From assembly GCA_003641415.1 (NCBI GenBank), contig QNAG01000054.1, positions 1 through 13,389 of the forward strand: a stretch of 13,389 nt of DNA, written 5' to 3'. The notes beneath the pieces are model-generated. The model did not search any database, was not told the DNA's origin, and saw only the letters and a program-made list of their open reading frames with translations. This document shows positions 8,004 to 13,389 of the stretch, one piece after another. This DNA comes from Candidatus Zixiibacteriota bacterium (GTDB lineage Bacteria; Zixibacteria; MSB-5A5; GN15; FEB-12). Each line of letters starts with the position of its first letter. Position 1 is the first letter of the stretch. The translations under genes and the position numbers were made by a program.

Positions 8004-11000
8004 TTACTTGGTAAGTACCATCTTCTTACTGAGAGATTTATCACCGGCTGTGAGACGATAGAGGTACAGACCGGAAGATACCGTGTTCCCGTTGTTGTCA
8101 GTACCTGTCCATGTAACAGTATGCGGACCTTCGTTTAGTCTGTCGTTCACTAAAGTGGCGACTTCCTGACCCAAAACATTGAACACTGTCAACTTAACCT
8201 GCGATGTCTTCGGGAGATTGAAGCTGATCACAGTGGTTGGGTTAAACGGGTTTGGATAGTTTTGGGAAAGCGTAAACTCAAGTGGCAGAGTGGGATCATA
8301 TGCACTGGTCAGTCGTTCCACACGCACACGGTCGCCATTGCTGCTGTAAACAAGGTCAGGATAAACACGCTCACCGTTGACACTGATCTGAATCAAATCG
8401 CCTTCTTTTGGGTAAGCAGAAGTGGTTTCGCTACCAGTCTCCCAACCGTACACCGGAGTGAACTTGAGAAGACCGTCAACACACACACCGTGACCACAGG
8501 TCACTCCATCCTCAGTGGAGGCTTCAATGACAGCATCAGCCGGCAACGCCTTGCCATTAAGCGTAATACCGCTACCGTAAATCGACATCCAATTCCGGGT
8601 GGGAGTAATAAAATCAGTTGCAACCGTTACCGGTGTATTTTGACGGGAAACCGCAACGGGTGGTTCTATCCAACCTGGATAGGTTAGAGTAGCATCAGCA
8701 GTGCTCCTGATCCAGTAGCCAAACTCTGGACACATCTCGGTCAATGTGCTGGAAATCGTATCACTGGCTACATAAACCTGATATCCACCATCGTATCCTA
8801 ACACTACTTCGTACAATCCTGCGATAGAGGCAAGAGCCGTTTCTACGGGAAGGCACTCATTGGGCCAGTAACTCACCAGGTTCCAACCGGAGTAGATCTG
8901 GATGGACTCGGCTTCATCGATCTTGAGACCACATATCGTTATAGTATTGTCGCATCTCATTTTGACCCAGTAACCGTGGTAGTAATCCACATTATCAAGT
9001 GTGGAGTACTCGGGCAGGTCGGGATCATATGTCAATGCGCCATGATCAAATCCAAGGATGACCTCAAGACAACTGCACTTGCCCAACAATGAGGCAAACT
9101 CAGTAATGTTAGTGGCATAGTCAAGGTTCCACGAAATCAGGTTCCAACCAGTAGTCAGTTCGAGTTCTATGCAAGTGTAGAAAGAGCACAGCTCGAATTG
9201 CGCGCCGTTGGTGGTCCAGAAAATCTCCGGATCGGTAAGTACTTCTTCATCGTTGATGGTAAATGTAATGAGATTTCCCGGCTCAGCGCCTTCATCAACG
9301 TCTGGCGTGTACTCATCATCACAATAGATAGGCATGAAACCGAATGTGCCATCTGCTCCAACAACATCCATCCCGCACAGCACACCGTCGGGATCGTAGG
9401 CTTTAATGACATCGCCTTCGGCAAGGGGTACGCCATTGAAATCCGGAAATTCACAGTACACATCAATCCACGCATATGTGGGGGTGATGGTGTCACTTTC
9501 TTCACCACATGGTCCTATATTCACCCTATGTGGGAAATCAGAGTCGCCGTGATAAGCAGCCACTCCGAAATTATCCACTGCTCGAATATAGTACTCGAAA
9601 CCGAAATCACCGTTCACTTCGGCTGGGATAAAGGAATAGTAGGTGAAACTGGACTCGGCCATAGCTACGCTATTGTACAGTATCTCACCATAAGAACGAT
9701 AATACAATTCTACGGCAGTAATAAAGAAAGTCGTATCCCAAACCTCCGCCGTGATTATGACTTCAACACCTTTGTCTATGCACGAGTCGATCGAAGTATG
9801 CGTAATTACCGGCGCAACATTAGGTAGCACCGCAATCTGATAAGGATATATCGACGGGTCCGCCGACGGTGCCGATCCCGTAGTGGTTCCGTCTGTAGCA
9901 GTGATATAGTAATCTACACCAGGATTAATTACAACTCCGGCTGGAATATCGGCTCGCCACAAGCTATCGGACACATTCCACATTGGGGTCGAAAGGTAAC
10001 CTCCTCCTCCAGTTGTGCGATAAAACAAGGTAGCATCAGTAGGGAATGGCTCTACATTGTCAATTACCCAGGCATCAATAGTAAGTGCCACCCCGAATGG
10101 TTGAGCAACAGCTTCAAGATTACGAGTGTAATCTGTAACTATAACGATTGGTCTCATACACGGGATATACCAAGCTGTGTCGAGGGCCATTTCACCGAAG
10201 TCTTCGACTAGTAACTCTACCTCACGCTCTACTCCATCGCAATCAGGATTGGAGGAGTGGTAGCGGATTTTGTACTGCGAAGCCCAACCCTCAACCATGT
10301 CCTCAACAATTCCGCGAAAATCAGCCAAGATCGAGTACCATTGACCTCCGGTAGCGTCAGTCAGACTAAGAGAGTCGCTATGGTACTGCCAATCGTAGCA
10401 ACCACCACAATAATCATGGTAGGTTCCAGAGTTACCAAGATCGGGGCCGATAACATAGCAAGATACATCATTAGCTAAAAGCAGACTCACAATAGATTCC
10501 TGTGTATGATTGGTGAAATCTCCAGAAGAACATGTGCCCGGGCAGGACATATCACCTTCGTAGTGAGCCGATGCGTCAGTTACAACTATGAAGAACTTCT
10601 GTGCTGCTGGGCGAAAGTTCATTGTCGTGGCAGCATCGAGAGCATCGAAAGCGTCCTCAGGTCCATCACCGCCACCCCATGCTACCAAGTCATTGATCCA
10701 TCCTCTGAATACATGCAATGACTCTGGGGGTACCAGGTTGCCGGAATTATACATAACGTAGTCGTCGTAGTAAACAATCAATCCAATCCGAAAATCAATG
10801 CCCGCCGCCACGAGGCTGTCAGCAAACAGCTGTGTGTTTATCTTGAGAGCATCGATCTCGTCCCCCATACTACCAGTTGCATCAAAGACAAACACGATAT
10901 CAGTTGCCACAGGTCCCGATTCGGGCGGGTAGACCTTGAACATTGAGTCCTGATAAACGCCGTTCTCATTAACGGTGAAGTTGTCCTCGTCTAACTCGAA

Positions 11001-11492
11001 GAGTCCTTCACCAACACTGTCTACAAGTGCCCAGAGATATATAATTGGGAACTCATCAGCTGACAAAGAGGTGATTTCCATGTGCAGATTTTCGCCTTCG
11101 GCATCTTTAGGAACAAGCGAAACGAACTCGTGAGGGTTAGAGACAGCTTGTTCTATACCTTCCGAATCAAAGTGTGTCACACGGAATTCATAACTGATTC
11201 CAGGTTCAGTTACTTTCATCTTAGCCCATGTAGCATCTGTTGTAGCAAGAGCATGCCACCCTTCAGTGCCGCTAGTGCGATAATCAATCTTGAATGAACT
11301 TCCGGTGGTAAAGGGAGAAACAGCTTCGTTGTCTCCATAGTCATTGAACCACCTAATATAGATGACATCATCATACTGAACTGATGTGACTTCAGTAGGG
11401 AATGTCCCAGCTGTCACTACAGTAGTGAGACTCAACAACACGAAAAGAGATACCATAACTGCAAACTTATGCGAGAACATACGATTAATCAT
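8004..11492 (-). CDS. large secreted VWA-domain protein with duplicated beta modules and T9SS-type C-terminal sorting tail
   Basis: A likely surface or secreted adhesion or interaction protein of 1162 residues. Numbers here count from ATG 11498; subtract 2 for the chosen start. Residues 1-30 are a signal peptide (VVTA/GTF). Residues 33-125 resemble fibronectin type III. A VWA domain spans about 198-405: MIDAS D206-A-T-G-S210 (FVFDATGSMGDE), the GGGDGPEDAFDAL segment at 276-287 in place of the classical Thr loop, and Asp308 (FIVVTDAS). Within the VWA domain are cysteines at 319, 323, 347, 364 and 367, including CPGTC and CGGC. Residues 450-665 contain two or more Ig-like beta domains. Residues 671-1061 hold a nested duplication (separate entry). 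Residues about 1072-1164 are the sorting tail (SQNYPNPFNPTTV to KKMVLTK). ATG 11492 is preferred because GGAG lies 8 nt before it and only 2 nt before ATG 11498. The gene appears monocistronic: a 450-nt gap upstream and a strong terminator downstream. Partner and ligand are unknown. Confidence 0.9.
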   Translation of the reverse strand: MINRMFSHKFAVMVSLFVLLSLTTVVTAGTFPTEVTSVQYDDVIYIRWFNDYGDNEAVSPFTTGSSFKIDYRTSGTEGWHALATTDATWAKMKVTEPGISYEFRVTHFDSEGIEQAVSNPHEFVSLVPKDAEGENLHMEITSLSADEFPIIYLWALVDSVGEGLFELDEDNFTVNENGVYQDSMFKVYPPESGPVATDIVFVFDATGSMGDEIDALKINTQLFADSLVAAGIDFRIGLIVYYDDYVMYNSGNLVPPESLHVFRGWINDLVAWGGGDGPEDAFDALDAATTMNFRPAAQKFFIVVTDASAHYEGDMSCPGTCSSGDFTNHTQESIVSLLLANDVSCYVIGPDLGNSGTYHDYCGGCYDWQYHSDSLSLTDATGGQWYSILADFRGIVEDMVEGWASQYKIRYHSSNPDCDGVEREVELLVEDFGEMALDTAWYIPCMRPIVIVTDYTRNLEAVAQPFGVALTIDAWVIDNVEPFPTDATLFYRTTGGGGYLSTPMWNVSDSLWRADIPAGVVINPGVDYYITATDGTTTGSAPSADPSIYPYQIAVLPNVAPVITHTSIDSCIDKGVEVIITAEVWDTTFFITAVELYYRSYGEILYNSVAMAESSFTYYSFIPAEVNGDFGFEYYIRAVDNFGVAAYHGDSDFPHRVNIGPCGEESDTITPTYAWIDVYCEFPDFNGVPLAEGDVIKAYDPDGVLCGMDVVGADGTFGFMPIYCDDEYTPDVDEGAEPGNLITFTINDEEVLTDPEIFWTTNGAQFELCSFYTCIELELTTGWNLISWNLDYATNITEFASLLGKCSCLEVILGFDHGALTYDPDLPEYSTLDNVDYYHGYWVKMRCDNTITICGLKIDEAESIQIYSGWNLVSYWPNECLPVETALASIAGLYEVVLGYDGGYQVYVASDTISSTLTEMCPEFGYWIRSTADATLTYPGWIEPPVAVSRQNTPVTVATDFITPTRNWMSIYGSGITLNGKALPADAVIEASTEDGVTCGHGVCVDGLLKFTPVYGWETGSETTSAYPKEGDLIQISVNGERVYPDLVYSSNGDRVRVERLTSAYDPTLPLEFTLSQNYPNPFNPTTVISFNLPKTSQVKLTVFNVLGQEVATLVNDRLNEGPHTVTWTGTDNNGNTVSSGLYLYRLTAGDKSLSKKMVLTK
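8316..9488 (-). repeat. nested protein-level repeat A-B-B'-A' inside the VWA gene
   Basis: Module A (residues 671-771, 9488-9186) and module A' (964-1061, 8609-8316) share the order T-P-T-x-x-W-x-x-x-Y, L/N-G-x-x-L-x-x-x-D-V/A-V/I-x-A, D-G-V-x-C-G, F-x-P-V/I-Y, G-D/N-L-I-x-x-x-V/I-N, D-P/L and S/T-N-G. Module B (about 781-857) and B' (about 868-942) share G-W-N-L-I/V-S-W/Y, then E-V-I/V-L-G-F/Y-D-G-G-like and G-Y-W-V/I-K/R. The copies are diverged, so the duplication is old. Function unknown. Confidence 0.75.
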
Positions 11493-11500
11493 ATTCATTT

Positions 11501-11504
11501 CTCC
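11501..11504 (-). promoter_or_regulatory. ribosome binding site that sets the VWA protein start
   Basis: On the minus strand GGAG stands 2 nt before ATG 11498 and 8 nt before the in-frame ATG 11492. The second spacing is the usual one, so translation probably starts at 11492 (MINRMFSHK). Confidence 0.55.
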
Positions 11505-11591
11505 GTTAACTAAAGTTGATTACATTTATCTATGTTTTTAAACTACCCTTGGTTTACGAGTCGAACCCTTCTGGTTCTACAATCGAATTTG

Positions 11592-11625
11592 TTTCTTCCT
11601 GTTCCTCCTTTCTTCCTGTCCCCGT
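11592..11625. repeat. 17-bp polypyrimidine tandem repeat, two copies
   Basis: TTTCTTCCTGT occurs at 11592-11602 and again at 11609-11619, giving a 17-nt period with 13 of 17 positions equal over the full unit. On the minus strand it reads as a purine-rich run containing AAAGGAGG, about 110 nt before the VWA start; no start codon follows that Shine-Dalgarno-like string at useful spacing. Confidence 0.6.
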
Positions 11626-11839
11626 CACCCTGAGATTTGGTACGGTCACGGTTGGTATAATTGTTTGCGATTAATGTTATCCTGTCTCAGCCACTTGCAA
11701 AAATAGCATCAGACTGCATCAGTTATCTATATAGTTCATTAAATTATAAACCTTCACCACCTCCTGCGACTCCTTTGTCGATCTACTGCATTTGAAACAG
11801 TAGCTAATGTAGGAACCTGCTAAATAACCCTACATTTAC

Positions 11840-11882
11840 TATAGATAAATCTACCCTCTCAAGTCAACCTTTTTTATCTATA
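11840..11882. repeat. 10-bp perfect inverted repeat TATAGATAAA / TTTATCTATA
   Basis: The arms are 11840-11849 and 11873-11882, separated by 23 nt. The core TTATCTAT recurs at 11723-11730 and 11526-11533. It could be a repressor operator or a chance product of AT-rich sequence. Confidence 0.55.
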
Positions 11883-11918
11883 AATTACTTTTTACTGAAC
11901 CCGACAGATGTGTTATGC

Positions 11919-11937
11919 AAAAGCTAACCTTGTTAGC
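11919..11937 (-). terminator. probable weak intrinsic terminator after the glpX-like gene
   Basis: On the minus strand a 6-bp perfect stem GCTAAC / GTTAGC with a 3-nt loop (11937-11923) is followed by TTTT (11922-11919). It lies about 15 nt past the stop codon at 11953. The short stem and T-run make it a modest terminator. Confidence 0.5.
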
Positions 11938-11952
11938 ATCAGCTAGACACGA

Positions 11953-13389
11953 TCACACAGCTGGATCAACCCACCACTCAGGAGCCAGACGATGGGTGAT
12001 CTCAACTATCTCCCGATCTATATCCTTTAGTGCGCCACGTTTGATTAATCCCTCGAGTGCTTCGTTAAGTAAAGCCAACTTGTCCCGGATAGGTACCGAA
12101 GCCGGATAGTATTCATTATTGAAGAAGATGCGGTAACGGCGTCGCTGATCCTCATTATCAATCATCCGGCCAATAGCAGTTTCCAACTCCTTACCCCTAA
12201 GCCCCTCAAGTTCTTCTTTGGGAGATCCCAATTTTGTAACAGTATTTTGGAGACCTTCACGACATTTGAACTTCATCAACCAACACTCGGTAACACCCAG
12301 GGAGTTTATGACCAGCACATTGACCTTGATTGTCCCTTCTTCCGGGTCAGCTGTAACGCCTTTTAGGAATGGGATGTATATATTATCTGTGATAGATCCA
12401 AAAGCACTAATACCGCCGGAGAATGGGTCCTCGATGATATCATGAATCGAGAAATACGGTTTTTGTTGGAAACGCGCATCCTGAATCATTATCAGTTCTT
12501 CCTCGGTATAATGGAAACGGTTGTTCCACAATTCATCAGGAGAGGAATCACTGCGCGTTAAAGAAGAATGACTGGTGAGCATTCCAAGAGCCTGTCCGCC
12601 ACGCCATACCAATGGCAACACGCCCACAGCCCATTCAGCAGAACCGCCAATTTCCCCGATCATAGAATTCATACTACGCCCGTTAGGGAAAGTTAGCCCA
12701 TCAATTCCAAGAATAAGGGAGGGAAAAAGGTCACCATCGGAATCATAAGGAATAGCTACACCAGCTTTGTTAAGAGCATTCATAGCCGGTAAGTGGCGTT
12801 TTCTATCAATAAAAAAGGAACTCAACTGTTCTAGATTGGAGTGATTATAAGAATCAGCAATTATCCGGGCTGCATCAATTATGGATGCTTCGCGGGGGTT
12901 GAATTCCTCGAAATGAGATCCACTCATCCATCGTTGCACATAGATATCCGGCAGGTGCCGCTTAACTTGAGACTCAATTAGAAACAATGCTGTCAGGCTG
13001 GAGTGCATTCCCTTGACTGATTTGGTTGTGCCATCGATTACGTCATTGCCCATTGACAACATGGAAATACTGTTGGGCATCGCTCCACCATAAGAGGCTC
13101 GGTGTTTCGGTTTGCCAAACAGAGCACCAACTGCGATAGTTGGGTTACCGCCGACCTCTTTACCTGGTTTGGCGCGCACACCCTCGGTGATCGTTGACTC
13201 GATGATTACTTCCTCTCCAATTGGAAGTGTCTCGGTGGTGACTTGGAGAATCTCGGACATCACCTGTGCAGCGGTACGGTCATTGATCCGCTTGTGTTCA
13301 TTGATTAGTGGTTTGGTTTGCTGATCTTTGGGGACACTCTTTAGACTCCCCCGACCGTGAACCCCAACAGCCACAGCCGATAGAGCAGC
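11953..13389 (-). CDS. glpX: divergent class II fructose-1,6-bisphosphatase (GlpX family), N-terminus outside window
   Basis: The family hydrolyses fructose-1,6-bisphosphate (some members also sedoheptulose-1,7-bisphosphate) in cytosolic gluconeogenesis. The window holds 478 residues; roughly 15-20 N-terminal ones are missing. The frame is open to the window edge, so GTG 13374 is probably internal. By my alignment to E. coli GlpX, counting from the first window codon: AALSA..GRG (1-14); Lys33 and Asp37 (HKRINDRTAA) for Lys29/Asp33; Glu64 for Glu57; Asp116-V-I-Asp119-G-Thr121 for the DPIEGT loop; RKRH (196-199) for KPRH; DGD (218-220); GGSAE (248-252) for GGAPE; and FGSITDNIYIPFLKGV (330-345) near the end of the core. 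Oddities: Thr replaces Asp61, Asp replaces Glu88, there are inserts around 15-31, 83-112 and 270-300, and about 100 extra residues after about 375. E. coli GlpX has 336 residues. The conserved active-site set suggests a working phosphatase; its exact substrate is uncertain. Confidence 0.82.
   Translation of the reverse strand, partial: AALSAVAVGVHGRGSLKSVPKDQQTKPLINEHKRINDRTAAQVMSEILQVTTETLPIGEEVIIESTITEGVRAKPGKEVGGNPTIAVGALFGKPKHRASYGGAMPNSISMLSMGNDVIDGTTKSVKGMHSSLTALFLIESQVKRHLPDIYVQRWMSGSHFEEFNPREASIIDAARIIADSYNHSNLEQLSSFFIDRKRHLPAMNALNKAGVAIPYDSDGDLFPSLILGIDGLTFPNGRSMNSMIGEIGGSAEWAVGVLPLVWRGGQALGMLTSHSSLTRSDSSPDELWNNRFHYTEEELIMIQDARFQQKPYFSIHDIIEDPFSGGISAFGSITDNIYIPFLKGVTADPEEGTIKVNVLVINSLGVTECWLMKFKCREGLQNTVTKLGSPKEELEGLRGKELETAIGRMIDNEDQRRRYRIFFNNEYYPASVPIRDKLALLNEALEGLIKRGALKDIDREIVEITHRLAPEWWVDPAV

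Larger units (their letters stand above)
11499..11952. other. AT-rich structured intergenic region upstream of the VWA gene
   Basis: These 454 nt contain no credible gene on either strand. On the glpX-like side there is a weak terminator (11919-11937). The rest should hold the VWA promoter and leader, but I see no convincing -35/-10 pair. Present are four copies of TTATCTAT (11526-11533, 11723-11730, 11874-11881, and inverted at 11841-11848), hairpins CTACTG/CAGTAG (11783-11803) and AATGTAGG/CCTACATT (11806-11836), and a pyrimidine-rich tandem repeat (11592-11625). Confidence 0.6.

Noticed and set aside
9198..9827. Long plus-strand open frame of 209 codons opposite the VWA gene
   Set aside because: It is antisense to a clearly coding gene with domain-level support, and its translation shows no signal, domain or ribosome binding site.
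11558..11567. GGGTTCGACTC on the minus strand resembling a tRNA T-arm
   Set aside because: The bases flanking the loop cannot form the 5-bp T stem, and no acceptor, D-arm or anticodon arm is present nearby.
1..13389. CRISPR array, insertion sequence, integrase or replication origin
   Set aside because: No regularly spaced repeats, transposase-like protein, long terminal inverted repeats or origin-type boxes were seen.

Overview
The window looks like a chromosomal segment from an uncultured bacterium of the FCB group. Three large predicted exported proteins end in the same roughly 90-residue tail, with a core of N-Y-P-N-P-F-N, then V-x-I/L-x-I/V-x-N-I/V-L-G-Q, then a final K-M-x-L-x-K. This is the type IX-secretion / FlgD-Ig-like C-terminal signal common in candidate phyla such as Zixibacteria, Marinimicrobia, KSB1 and Ignavibacteria. 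I favour a Zixibacteria-like source, but that is an inference from protein style; no rRNA or other marker is present.

Layout. Positions 1-480 (+) hold the C-terminus of NAD-dependent DNA ligase LigA. A gap of about 350 nt follows, with a sigma70-like promoter candidate. Next comes a two-gene operon (+): a secreted subtilisin-family (S8) protease with FG-GAP/VCBS-type repeats (838-4545) and, overlapping it by an ATGA, a secreted beta-propeller-like protein (4542-6686). Both carry the C-terminal sorting tail. Converging on this operon from the minus strand are a 383-aa exported protein of unknown function (6734-7885) and a 1162-aa von Willebrand factor A (VWA) protein with the sorting tail (8004-11492), separated by a strong intrinsic terminator. 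A repeat-rich, AT-rich gap of about 460 nt follows. The right edge (11953-13389, minus) holds a nearly complete, divergent class II fructose-1,6-bisphosphatase (GlpX family).

How it fits together. Two housekeeping genes, ligA and a glpX-like gene, flank an island of cell-surface or secreted proteins. The protease and propeller genes are almost certainly translated together and probably exported by the same machinery. The VWA protein is probably a surface adhesion or interaction protein using the same route. The 383-aa protein is exported but lacks the tail, so it probably stays in the periplasm or follows another route. No mobile element, CRISPR array, tRNA or rRNA was found.

The points most worth attention are the nested A-B-B'-A' repeat and cysteine-rich VWA insert of the VWA protein, the unusual GlpX with insertions and a C-terminal extension of about 100 residues, and the structured gap between the VWA and glpX-like genes. 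I do not see convincing evidence of an entirely new defence or catalytic system.
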